From Tannerella sp. (GTDB lineage Bacteria > Bacteroidota > Bacteroidia > Bacteroidales > Tannerellaceae): a stretch of 8,462 nt of DNA. The stretch is from NCBI GenBank assembly GCA_031260095.1, contig JAIRKN010000041.1, positions 1 to 8,462 of the forward strand, written 5' to 3'. A model generated the notes under the pieces. That model made no database searches, had not been told where the DNA came from, and saw nothing but the letters and a program-made list of their open reading frames with translations. Shown here piece after piece: positions 1 through 6,342 of this stretch (its first letter is position 1; each line of letters begins with the position of its first letter). A program made the translations under genes and the position numbers.

Positions 1-37
1 ACAGTTCAGCGATTTCGCCTCTTATATATTCTATCAT
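1..37 (-). CDS. ruvA: RuvA, Holliday junction helicase subunit (N-terminal fragment, cut by window edge)
   Basis: Reading the minus strand from the ATG at 37-35 gives M-I-E-Y-I-R-G-E-I-A-E-L and then leaves the window. This matches the N-terminus typical of Bacteroidales RuvA, which begins the OB-fold domain that binds Holliday junctions. RuvA forms tetramers on the four-way junction and recruits the RuvB motor for branch migration during recombinational repair. Only 12 codons are visible, so the call rests on recognising this short N-terminus. The spacing (about 380 bases of gene-free DNA upstream) fits a gene start. No clear promoter was found directly upstream on the minus strand. An A/T-rich imperfect inverted repeat at 39-81 lies in its leader. 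Confidence 0.72.
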   Translation of the reverse strand, partial: MIEYIRGEIAEL

Positions 38-132
38 ATTTTACGTAAATTATATACTAATGCACAAGATATAACGTAAAAAACAGGGAAAGCGTATATT
101 TTCATCGTGAAAAATTAAAGTCCAGCCGGCTC

Positions 133-202
133 AACGCTGCAAAACAGTGCTTACCAACGCTGATAAGACGTGCTTAGCAATACTGCTAGCATACGGATTA
201 GC
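133..202. repeat. Degenerate 23-bp tandem repeat, three units
   Basis: Three head-to-tail units can be aligned at 133-155, 156-178 and 179-202. Units 1 and 2 both begin AACGCTG and end with a TGCTTA-x-C block, agreeing at 17 of 23 positions. Unit 3 is more diverged with one extra base, keeping AA, CTG and the terminal TTAGC. A partial fourth unit may begin at 203 (AATCACAA). I do not recognise the family. It adjoins the inverted-repeat element on its right. Confidence 0.6.
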
Positions 203-204
203 AA

Positions 205-291
205 TCACAAACCCGACAAGTCCCGCAGGGACGACACTTTTGCAAGCTATTAATTGAGTGTCGTCCAGCAGGGTCTTTATGCCGACACGGC
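205..291. repeat. Inverted-repeat element (palindromic intergenic repeat)
   Basis: GGACGACACT at 229-238 is perfectly complemented by AGTGTCGTCC at 257-266, leaving an 18-base loop. The left arm can alternatively take part in a small GTCCC/GGGAC hairpin (220-224 with 228-232). The right arm's GTGTCG (258-263) can alternatively pair with CGACAC at 283-288. Mutually exclusive pairings of this kind are typical of dispersed palindromic intergenic repeats. Outer boundaries are approximate. No other copy was found in this window. Confidence 0.5.
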
Positions 292-300
292 GTCACCCCG

Positions 301-389
301 TATCCGTCATTGATAGGCGCGAAGCGACGCGGCAATCCAGGCGCATACAGGGCACCGGATTGCTTCACTGCATTCGCAAATGACGGATA
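301..389. repeat. REP-like palindromic repeat, copy A
   Basis: The ends TATCCGTCATT (301-311) and AATGACGGATA (379-389) are perfect 11-bp inverted repeats. An inner stem pairs GCAATCC (332-338) with GGATTGC (357-363), and GCGAA (319-323) can pair with TTCGC (373-377), giving a long interrupted cruciform. The left half resembles the widespread bacterial palindrome whose core reads CGTCATTGCGAGG followed by GCAATCCAG. A second related copy is at about 7931-8010. It lies immediately 3' of the symporter gene and could act as its transcript end, since no conventional terminator is visible. Confidence 0.7.
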
Positions 390-418
390 GAATAAAATCG
401 GATGCGTCAGCCTCGTGT

Positions 419-1870
419 TTAATGTACGCTCCCTTTCCGGCCGGACCATAATCCCATGAATGTAAGAAAACCATTGAATATAAGTAGCTCATATCCGAAA
501 TGGTAGCCGGTGTATTGCAGGAAAAGATAATCTGAAATCAGGCAGATGAGAGGAGTAGCTATGCAGATGTAGGGTACATACTTGTCGTTTGGTTTTTGTT
601 TGGTAAACAAGCCGAAGGCGAAAAGTCCGAGTAACGGCCCGTACGTATAGGATGCGATCGTATAAATCGTGTCGATCACACTGCGATCATTGAGCGCTCT
701 GAATAGAAAAATGACCAGCGTGAATACGATTGTGATGAGGAGATGCACCTTGAGCCTGACTTTTTTTGCTTTTTCAGCTTCTTCCTTTTCTATGCCTAAC
801 AGATCTACACAGAAAGAAGTTGTTAGCGCGGTTAATGCCGAATCTGCACTACTGAACGCAGCGGCGATAATGCCGATAGTGAAAAATACGAGGATAGACG
901 TGCCTAAAACGCCTGATGTGCATAAGACCGGCAGGATGTCATCTCCTGAGGCCGGGAGCGTGATATTTGATTGTGAAGCAAACGTGATGAATAATATGCC
1001 AAGGCAAAGAAACAGAAAATTGATGGGAATGAATAAAGAACCATATACATACATGTTTTTTTGCGCATCTCTGAGATTTCTGCAGGTCAGGTTTTTTTGC
1101 ATCATGTCCTGATCTAATCCGGTCATTACGATCGGAATGAAAATTCCACTCAGGAACTGCTTTACAAAATGCTGTTTACTGCTCCAGTCTTCAAATTCAA
1201 ACAAACGGAAATGCGGACTTTCATATAGTGTGCGCGCTGTTTCTGCCATATCAAATCCTAAATGATCCTTTACTTTCCATATAATGACAATAAGCATGGC
1301 TACAAGACACAAGGCCTGGAGCGTATCGGTCCATATAATGGTTCGTATACCGCTTCGATAGGTATAAAGCCATATCAGGAGAATGCTAACCGCTACGGTT
1401 ACGATAAAAGGAATGTTCCATTGATCGAATACATAAATTTGAAGAATCATCACGACGAGGTAAAGACGCGCCGCCGCTCCGAGCATTTTGGACAGCAGAA
1501 AAAACGATGCACCTGTTTTGTAGCTTCTGACCCCCATACGGCGATTGAGGTATTCATAAATCGACGTTAGCTTTAGTTTGTAATAGACCGGAAGCAATAC
1601 TTTCGCGATGAGGATGTAGCCGAAAAAGAAACCGAAAATCATCTGCATGTATGTCATGTCAATAGAACGAACCCATCCGGGTACGGACACGAATGATACC
1701 CCGGAAAGGGATGAACCGATCATCCCGATGGCTACAATATACCAGGGCGAACACCGGTTACCAAGGAAAAAAGCTTCATTGCCTGTGCTTTTCCGCCCTG
1801 TGATCCACGAAATGAATACTAATACGGAAAAATAAAAAAATATGACGAATAATATGATGTAACTATTCAT
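419..1870 (-). CDS. Sodium:solute symporter (SSS family)
   Basis: A 483-aa integral membrane protein of the solute:sodium symporter family, which uses the inward Na+ gradient to import a small solute across the inner membrane. Hydrophobic segments run the whole length (for example 5-22, 44-64, 76-96, 155-170, 184-198, 275-297, 322-338, 374-390, 400-422, 432-450), consistent with about 13 helices. The family's Na+-site helix is visible as AAAFSSADSALTALTTSF (336-353), with the paired serines expected to coordinate Na+. Another family-typical block, GLDQDMMQKNLTCRN (251-265), is present. Length is normal and the ATG at 1870-1868 starts directly at the first helix. The substrate cannot be told; relatives carry sugars, sialic acid, amino acids or vitamins. 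It is transcribed alone, divergent from the glycosyl operon, and its stop is followed by a palindromic repeat. Confidence 0.93.
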   Translation of the reverse strand: MNSYIILFVIFFYFSVLVFISWITGRKSTGNEAFFLGNRCSPWYIVAIGMIGSSLSGVSFVSVPGWVRSIDMTYMQMIFGFFFGYILIAKVLLPVYYKLKLTSIYEYLNRRMGVRSYKTGASFFLLSKMLGAAARLYLVVMILQIYVFDQWNIPFIVTVAVSILLIWLYTYRSGIRTIIWTDTLQALCLVAMLIVIIWKVKDHLGFDMAETARTLYESPHFRLFEFEDWSSKQHFVKQFLSGIFIPIVMTGLDQDMMQKNLTCRNLRDAQKNMYVYGSLFIPINFLFLCLGILFITFASQSNITLPASGDDILPVLCTSGVLGTSILVFFTIGIIAAAFSSADSALTALTTSFCVDLLGIEKEEAEKAKKVRLKVHLLITIVFTLVIFLFRALNDRSVIDTIYTIASYTYGPLLGLFAFGLFTKQKPNDKYVPYICIATPLICLISDYLFLQYTGYHFGYELLIFNGFLTFMGLWSGRKGSVH

Positions 1871-1889
1871 TTTCTGTTTGCTATCCGGG

Positions 1890-1902
1890 GTTCATAATGA
1901 AC
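1890..1902. promoter_or_regulatory. 13-bp palindrome in the symporter leader
   Basis: GTTCAT-A-ATGAAC is a perfect 6+1+6 palindrome. It lies 19 bases upstream of the symporter ATG and downstream of its tentative promoter, so it would be in the 5' leader. Its placement could suit an operator or a small RNA hairpin. A 12-base match can arise by chance in A/T-rich DNA, so the regulatory role is only a suggestion. Confidence 0.25.
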
Positions 1903-1947
1903 AGATTGTATTGATTTCTGCATTTGTTCTGTTTTTCTAATCTATTG

Positions 1948-1955
1948 CGAAGATA
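1948..1955 (-). promoter_or_regulatory. Tentative -7 box of the symporter promoter
   Basis: On the minus strand this reads TATCTTCG, one mismatch from the Bacteroidetes -7 consensus TAnnTTTG. No TTTG -33 element is visible at the right distance; the upstream sequence is a poly-A run instead. It would give a leader of roughly 70 bases. It is the best candidate in the divergent intergenic region but weak. Confidence 0.3.
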
Positions 1956-1973
1956 AGACCTTTTTTTTTATGA

Positions 1974-2005
1974 TTTGCTATCTTTAATAAAAAAATGTAT
2001 TTTTG
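1974..2005 (+). promoter_or_regulatory. Bacteroidetes-type promoter of the glycosyl operon
   Basis: TTTG at 1974-1977, a 20-base spacer, then TATTTTTG at 1998-2005 exactly match the Bacteroidetes housekeeping consensus TTTG-N19-21-TAnnTTTG. Transcription would begin near 2012, leaving about 35 bases of leader. The promoter excludes the frame's upstream alternative start (a TTG at 1975), supporting the ATG at 2047 for the first gene. Confidence 0.8.
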
Positions 2006-2046
2006 CTGCGGGATTATTTTTATTCATTTTCAAGAAAGGAGAAGAA

Positions 2047-2802
2047 ATGGGTATGAAAGGGCAGGAAGATGTATTTAAGAGGTTTTATGAGTCTTTTCAG
2101 AATATGGATGGACATTTTCATATTCTTGAACACCGTATTCCGGTGGAACAGCAGATGGAGTATTTTAAATATTCGGACCATATACGTAAAAAAGTCGGCG
2201 AGATGAGTGATTTTGATTATGAGGGTTATACTGCGGATTTGCAGGAGGGTAAGTTGTCCGGAAAGGAAAAGAAGCATGTCCTTTCCATATTGGCATTATC
2301 AAAACAGGTACGGGCTTACAGGCTTATAGAGCAATATGTACAACATCCTGACCCGGAGCTTGTCAACTGGGCATACATGGCTTTGATGGAAAGCCGCATT
2401 ACCCTCGAATCGGAATTGTCGGGAGAAAAGCAGATTTATATATCTACAGGGTTAGGCGGTAAGGGAAACAAGTTGCGTTTTTATGTTTTGGTATTATCTT
2501 TCGAAGGTATGTCTTTTCTTGATTATCAACGTAAGATTATAGAAAAAGAATTTGGATATGCTTTGCCTAAAGAAGACTGCGAAATAGAGCGTCTTACGAT
2601 AGGCGATAAATATGTGGAACTGGTTTTTCTGGTTCCGGTGAAAGTTGATATAAGGATGGTGCTGGAAGATGTGATACGTGAATGTAATTTGTATGGAAAT
2701 TTTTTGTCGGAGATCTTCACGGTTACGAATGTAAAAGAACTTACTCCGGAGGAAGTCGGTCAGATTGCGGATAAATATGGACATGATAAAACAGGCCATT
2801 AA
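2047..2802 (+). CDS. Conserved hypothetical protein, first gene of GtrA/GtrB operon
   Basis: A 251-aa soluble protein that I do not recognise. The ATG at 2047 is chosen because AGGAG (2037-2041) sits five bases upstream and the promoter at 1974-2005 covers the longer upstream frame; an in-frame ATG two codons later (2053) is an alternative. There is no signal peptide or membrane helix. The N-terminal half (about residues 1-120) is charged and predicted helical. Residues about 70-110, including VLSILALSKQVRAYRLIEQY and the following PDPELVNWAYMALMES, have the look of a helical HEAT-like repeat. The C-terminal half (about 125-245) alternates strands and helices, including QIYISTGLGGKGNKLRFYVLVL and YVELVFLVPVKVDIRMVLEDV. 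Its end overlaps the GtrA gene by 26 bases, so translation is probably coupled. A role linked to the glycosyltransferase module or an unrelated cytosolic function are both possible. Confidence 0.85.
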   Translation: MGMKGQEDVFKRFYESFQNMDGHFHILEHRIPVEQQMEYFKYSDHIRKKVGEMSDFDYEGYTADLQEGKLSGKEKKHVLSILALSKQVRAYRLIEQYVQHPDPELVNWAYMALMESRITLESELSGEKQIYISTGLGGKGNKLRFYVLVLSFEGMSFLDYQRKIIEKEFGYALPKEDCEIERLTIGDKYVELVFLVPVKVDIRMVLEDVIRECNLYGNFLSEIFTVTNVKELTPEEVGQIADKYGHDKTGH

Positions 2803-3208
2803 ATACGGTATAGTGGGAGTTGCTAATACCATCTTGTCGCTTGTTATCATTTGGATTATGACAAAGAAGTTCGGATGTGCGGAGGCGATTTCCAATTTTA
2901 CCGGATATGTTATCGGGTTGATAAATAGTTTTTTTTTGAATCGTAAGTGGACGTTTAACAGTACGATAAACATAGTAGGGAGCGCCGTCAGGTTTTTTCT
3001 TGTTTTTGCCGTTTGCTATTTATTACAATTAGGCGTGTTATTATACCTGAATCGATATTACCCACATAATCCTCCGTTATATCTGTTTTTTGAGCCGATT
3101 TTGAGAGTCTTAAAGATAGATGCGTTGTTTTATATTCAAATCCTTTCAATGATTGTCTATACAGTCGTCAATTTTTTGATTAATAAATATTATACGTTTA
3201 AAAAATAG
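2777..3208 (+). CDS. GtrA family membrane protein
   Basis: A 143-aa protein with four hydrophobic segments (about 6-28, 34-54, 67-90, 112-135), the size and topology of the GtrA/DPMS family. Members work with GtrB-type glycosyltransferases and are thought to flip or position undecaprenyl-phosphate-linked sugars across the inner membrane. Family hallmarks visible are YGIVGVANTILS near the N-terminus, the FLNRKWTF loop after the second helix, and the C-terminal NFLINKYYTFKK. The start is uncertain: ATG codons lie at 2777 and 2783 (M-D-M-I-K), and a TTG at 2765 also exists. All overlap the preceding gene, so coupling is likely. A GtrB-like gene follows after 7 bases. Confidence 0.9.
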   Translation: MDMIKQAIKYGIVGVANTILSLVIIWIMTKKFGCAEAISNFTGYVIGLINSFFLNRKWTFNSTINIVGSAVRFFLVFAVCYLLQLGVLLYLNRYYPHNPPLYLFFEPILRVLKIDALFYIQILSMIVYTVVNFLINKYYTFKK

Positions 3209-3215
3209 TACTATT

Positions 3216-4148
3216 ATGCCAAAACTATCCATTATTATTCCGTGTTATAATGAAGAGGAGGTTATCGTTGAATCGTATAAGCATACGAAATCTGTTCTGG
3301 GCGGGCTTTCCTGTGATTCTGAAATTATCTATGTGAACGATGGCAGTTCTGACCGGACCTATGATTTGCTGAATGAAATTGCTTTGGCAGACGGACAGGT
3401 TAAAGTTTTACACTTTTCGCGGAATTTTGGCCATCAGCCGGCTGTTTCGGCTGGAATACATCATTGTGATGCAGATCTGGCGATTATTATGGACGCCGAC
3501 TTGCAGGATCCTCCCGAATTGATCCCGGAGATACTTGAATTTCGTGAACGGGAACAGGCGAATGTTGTCTATTGTGTCCGTACATCAAGGGATAAGGAAA
3601 GTTTTTTTAAGCGTAGTTCGGCGAAATCTTTTTATCGGTTTATGAACCGGATGAGTGAAGTGGAGTTTCCTTTGGATACCGGAGATTTCAGGCTTATAGA
3701 CCGTAAAATAATGGATCAGTTTTGCCGTTTGCGTGAACATAGCAAATATATACGTGGTCTGGTCAGTTGGATGGGTTTTAAACAGGTTCCTTTTTATTAT
3801 GAGCGGAAAGCCCGTTTTGCCGGAGAAACTAAATATCCGCTGGCTAAAATGTTTAAATTTGCATCTACAGCCTTGTTATACTTTTCTAAGAAACCGTTGC
3901 TTGTGGCTATCGGATTAGGGTTCCTGGCCGTAATTATCGGTATCATACTCGCTGTGTGGGTGGCGCTTGGTAAAATTTATGGATTCAGTAACGCGGAAAC
4001 CGGTTGGACTTCGATTATAACGGTTGTTGTTTTTTTCGGGGGGGTACAACTGCTAACAATTGGTGTTCTCGGTCAGTATATTGGTGTGCTTTTTGATGAA
4101 ATTAAAGGAAGACCTGAGTATATAATTGATAAAAAAATAGGCTTTTAG
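3216..4148 (+). CDS. GT2 family polyprenyl-phosphate glycosyltransferase (GtrB/DPM1-like)
   Basis: A 310-aa protein that probably transfers a sugar from a nucleotide donor to undecaprenyl phosphate on the cytoplasmic face of the inner membrane. The GT-A domain occupies residues 1-210: the LSIIIPCYNEEE opening (4-15), NDGSSD (41-46), the metal-binding DADLQDPPE (93-101), TGDFRLID (155-162) and the RFAGETKYPL block (200-209) are all characteristic of the DPM1/GtrB/ArnC group. Two C-terminal membrane helices follow (about 227-251 and 266-292), as in GtrB, ending with the typical GQYIG-x-LFDEIKGRPEYI tail. Length is normal. It follows the GtrA gene by 7 bases in the same operon. The sugar cannot be read from sequence (glucose, galactose, mannose and aminoarabinose-type chemistry all occur in relatives). 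No gtrC-type transferase gene is nearby, so the final acceptor enzyme must be elsewhere. Confidence 0.93.
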   Translation: MPKLSIIIPCYNEEEVIVESYKHTKSVLGGLSCDSEIIYVNDGSSDRTYDLLNEIALADGQVKVLHFSRNFGHQPAVSAGIHHCDADLAIIMDADLQDPPELIPEILEFREREQANVVYCVRTSRDKESFFKRSSAKSFYRFMNRMSEVEFPLDTGDFRLIDRKIMDQFCRLREHSKYIRGLVSWMGFKQVPFYYERKARFAGETKYPLAKMFKFASTALLYFSKKPLLVAIGLGFLAVIIGIILAVWVALGKIYGFSNAETGWTSIITVVVFFGGVQLLTIGVLGQYIGVLFDEIKGRPEYIIDKKIGF

Positions 4149-4206
4149 ACATAATTAACTTTTTTATTTCTTTATTTTAAAGATTAATACGGATCTTTGC
4201 AGCAGT

Positions 4207-4571
4207 AGATGAATTGAACATTGTTGTAATAATGAAATAAAAGAAGAGTTTTACTATATACTGGTGCGCGTTAAATATTTGCTTGTATGTTGTTATAAAT
4301 GATAGAAGAAATCATTAGATGAACAATCAGACGGTAATAATGGCGGATAAATCTTAGAAGAATTCAATATACATTGGTATTTTAGTAAGTTAAAAGAGTT
4401 TTGAAATAATATTTTAACAGAGTTATTATCTTGTTGTGGTATAACAGGAGTAAAAATAGTAATTAATCAAATTTATATACACCCGTGGAAATATGCTCGT
4501 TGTGAAACGAGTAAGATTTCAGAAATATCGCAATTGAGTAAATGCTGCCAACAGGTAGCATTTACTTTTTT
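4207..4571 (+). ncRNA. Candidate small RNA of unknown class
   Basis: The case rests on a possible start, structure and a definite end. Near-consensus -7 boxes (GATCTTTG at 4192-4199, with TTTC 21 bases upstream; AATATTTG at 4274-4281, with TTTA 20 bases upstream) each have one mismatch. Hairpins follow at 4389-4418 (GTTAAAA with TTTTAAC) and 4488-4520: there GAAAT/ATTTC encloses CTCGTT-GTGA-AACGAG, a 6-bp stem capped by a GNRA tetraloop. An intrinsic terminator closes at 4571. It does not resemble tmRNA, RNase P RNA or SRP RNA in the motifs I checked. The 5' end is uncertain (about 4207 or 4288). The alternative is simply a long 3' UTR of the glycosyl operon. Confidence 0.3.
4538..4571 (+). 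terminator. Intrinsic terminator (plus strand)
   Basis: GTAAATGCTGCC (4538-4549) pairs with GGTAGCATTTAC (4554-4565) as a 12-bp stem with one G-U pair and an AACA loop, followed directly by six T residues (4566-4571). It is a classic rho-independent terminator on the plus strand. It ends either the glycosyl operon, 390 bases after its last gene, or a separate small transcript. Confidence 0.85.
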
Positions 4572-4700
4572 GTCATTTTTAGGCCGAATCAGGAAAATGC
4601 TAAAGAAACGTATCCCACCCAAAGACAAAATCTTCGGTTATTTGTTTTAGGATCTGTCGGCGGCTACCGGTTTTACCGTTTTTCGGGGGGTACCAAAGAT

Positions 4701-4738
4701 AAGACAAATCCAACTAACGATAGAGTTGGATTTGTCTT
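4701..4738 (-). terminator. 15-bp hairpin, likely terminator of the CoA transferase gene
   Basis: AAGACAAATCCAACT (4701-4715) and AGTTGGATTTGTCTT (4724-4738) are perfect complements around an 8-base loop. The hairpin begins 31 bases beyond the stop codon of the minus-strand CoA transferase gene. Neither side has a long T run beyond the T-rich arm ends, so it may work in both directions as a convergent-gene terminator or protect the 3' end. Confidence 0.7.
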
Positions 4739-4769
4739 TATGAATAGTCCTTATAAAATACGTTTATTT

Positions 4770-6263
4770 TTATAAAGAGTTTTCCCAGTTAACATTATGC
4801 ATATCTCCGCTTTTTGCAAATTCCAGATGGAATGCAAAGCAACTTTTGAGATTTTGAGGCGTGTGTCCTTTTATTCCCATGTTAAGATACTCATTAAGTA
4901 GTGGGCGGTAGCTTGGGTCCACACAGTTATCAATAATCGCGTGCGCACGTTGTCTGGGTGATTTTCCGCGCAGGTCGGCTACGCCATGTTCGGTTATAAT
5001 GATTTTGACCGAATGTTCGCTATGGTCAAGGTGTGATACCATCGGAACAAAAGCACTGATATTGCTGTCTTTTGCGGTGGATGGCGTCGTGAAGATCGAC
5101 AGATAGGCGGCACGCGTAAAATCTCCCGAACCTCCGAGTCCGTTCATCATTTTTGTGCCTAAGACGTGCGTTGAATTGATGTTTCCGAATATGTCCGCTT
5201 CGAGCGCTGTATTAATGGTGATTAATCCTAAGCGGCGGGCAACTTCCGGATTGTTGGAAATTTCTTCCGGACGCAATAATATTTTGTCCTTAAAGAAGCT
5301 AAGATCAGCATAGATTTCTTTCAGAACTTCAAGGCTTACGCTTAATGAACATCCGCTGGCGAATTTAACGCGTCCCTCTTTCATTAATTTGATCACAGCA
5401 TCCTGTATGACCTCGGTGTAAATGTTAAATGCCGGAATTTCTTTGTTTGCACCCATAGCGCCCAGTACGGCATTCGCGACATTGCCCACACCACTCTGTA
5501 CGGGAAGGAATGAAGGAGGAATACGGCCTGCTTTTATTTCATTAACGAGGAAGTCCGATACATTTTTGCCGATCGCCAGCGTTACGTCGTCGAGGGGTGA
5601 AAATTTACTGCCGTCGGCGTCATTGTTTGTTTCCACAACACCGATGATTTTATTCGGGTCTACTTTGATAAATGCTTGTCCTATGCGGTCGGACGGTGTG
5701 TAGATTGGAATTTCACGGCGTAAAGGCGGATCTGCCGGCTCATAGATATCATGCATACCACGTATTTCTTTCGGGTGAAAATGATTCAATTCGACAATGA
5801 TCTTGTCTGCCAGGCGACATATAGTTGGAGCAATGCCAACGCCTTCGGTCGGAATGATTTCTCCATCGTCCGTTATATCTGCGGCTTCTATGATCGCCAC
5901 ATCCACTTTGCCTAAAAATCCGTAGCGGAGGCATTGTGCCAATTCGGAAAGGTGCATGTCAAAATAGGCTGTTCCGTCAGCATTCAGTAATGCACGCAAA
6001 TCTTTATTCGACTGGTACGGCGTACGGAACTTAATGGCGTTTGTCCTGGCCAGAGCGCCGTCGATCGCATCGCCCGTCGAGGCTCCGGTAAAAATTCCGA
6101 TACGAAAAGGATTTCCGTTTTTATGTTCTTCTTCCGCTCTTTTTGCAATCGCTTCCGGAATCACTTTCGGACAACCGGCCGGGGTAAATCCGCTGAATCC
6201 TACATTGTCGTCATTTTTTACGTAAGAAGCAGCTTCTTCTGCCGTGATTTTTTTGAATGTCAT
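4770..6263 (-). CDS. Acetyl-CoA hydrolase/transferase family; probable succinate:acetate (propionate) CoA transferase
   Basis: A 497-aa cytosolic enzyme of the class I CoA transferase type related to AarC/Cat1/SCACT. These move CoA between succinate and acetate (or propionate) through a glutamyl-CoA thioester. Visible hallmarks are GFSGFTPAGCPK (22-33), GVGNVANAVLGAMG (258-271), the catalytic glutamate in IYTEV (E284), and the CoA-site glycines in GLGGSGDFTRAAYLS (375-389). ITEHGVADLRGKSPRQRA (423-440) is also conserved in the family. Length matches full-size members (about 500 aa). The ATG at 6263-6261 lies about 40 bases below the predicted transcription start. In Bacteroidales such enzymes serve the succinate-propionate and acetate branches of fermentation. 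The exact acyl substrate cannot be fixed from sequence; butyrate- or 4-hydroxybutyrate-using relatives exist. It is a single-gene unit, with a hairpin terminator beyond its stop. Confidence 0.92.
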   Translation of the reverse strand: MTFKKITAEEAASYVKNDDNVGFSGFTPAGCPKVIPEAIAKRAEEEHKNGNPFRIGIFTGASTGDAIDGALARTNAIKFRTPYQSNKDLRALLNADGTAYFDMHLSELAQCLRYGFLGKVDVAIIEAADITDDGEIIPTEGVGIAPTICRLADKIIVELNHFHPKEIRGMHDIYEPADPPLRREIPIYTPSDRIGQAFIKVDPNKIIGVVETNNDADGSKFSPLDDVTLAIGKNVSDFLVNEIKAGRIPPSFLPVQSGVGNVANAVLGAMGANKEIPAFNIYTEVIQDAVIKLMKEGRVKFASGCSLSVSLEVLKEIYADLSFFKDKILLRPEEISNNPEVARRLGLITINTALEADIFGNINSTHVLGTKMMNGLGGSGDFTRAAYLSIFTTPSTAKDSNISAFVPMVSHLDHSEHSVKIIITEHGVADLRGKSPRQRAHAIIDNCVDPSYRPLLNEYLNMGIKGHTPQNLKSCFAFHLEFAKSGDMHNVNWENSL

Positions 6264-6310
6264 AATTTATACTATTTAATTGTTTACGCAGTACTTTTAA
6301 AAAACGCCCG

Positions 6311-6342
6311 CAAAGATAATGCAAATCGAATACAAAGTCAAA
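6311..6342 (-). promoter_or_regulatory. Bacteroidetes-type promoter of the CoA transferase gene
   Basis: On the minus strand TTTG (6342-6339), a 20-base spacer and TATCTTTG (6318-6311) match TTTG-N19-21-TAnnTTTG exactly. Transcription should begin around 6304-6306, about 40 bases before the ATG. An inverted repeat (6332-6370) overlaps the -33 box. Confidence 0.85.

Larger units (their letters stand above)
38..418. other. Gene-free repeat-rich region between ruvA and the symporter
   Basis: This 381-base stretch has no supportable gene. It contains an A/T-rich imperfect inverted repeat (TTTTACGT at 39-46 against ACGTAAAA at 74-81) in the ruvA leader, three degenerate 23-24-bp tandem units (133-202), a G/C-rich inverted-repeat element (about 205-291) and a REP-like palindromic element (301-389). 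The palindromic element ends 29 bases before the stop codon of the symporter gene. The reading frames here are open only because of the repeats and resemble no protein. Confidence 0.75.
4149..4769. other. Gene-free intergenic region between convergent units
   Basis: This 621-base stretch separates the glycosyl operon from the convergent CoA transferase gene. I find no coding sequence: the only open frame of any length (4542-4775) runs through two hairpins and looks like no protein. The first 390 bases are very A/T-rich, with possible promoters and hairpins ending in an intrinsic terminator at 4538-4571. An imperfect UUCG-loop hairpin followed by a T run lies at about 4623-4649, and a 15-bp perfect hairpin at 4701-4738. 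Confidence 0.7.

Noticed and set aside
669..1112. Plus-strand open frame opposite the symporter
   Set aside because: It mirrors a clear SSS transporter gene with family motifs; no ribosome site or promoter supports it.
1975..2046. Longer N-terminus for the first glycosyl-operon gene (TTG start at 1975)
   Set aside because: It lies within the exact -33/-7 promoter, and the ATG at 2047 has its own AGGAG ribosome site.
2494..2973. Minus-strand frame opposite the hypothetical/GtrA genes
   Set aside because: It is the antisense shadow of two coding genes, with composition skewed by their codon use.
4701..4738. Considered as a CRISPR or transposon end
   Set aside because: It is a single 15-bp hairpin just past a stop codon without repeats or flanking duplications; a terminator explains it better.
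4542..4775. Plus-strand open frame across the intergenic region
   Set aside because: It runs through the loop of one terminator and the stem of another hairpin and resembles no protein.
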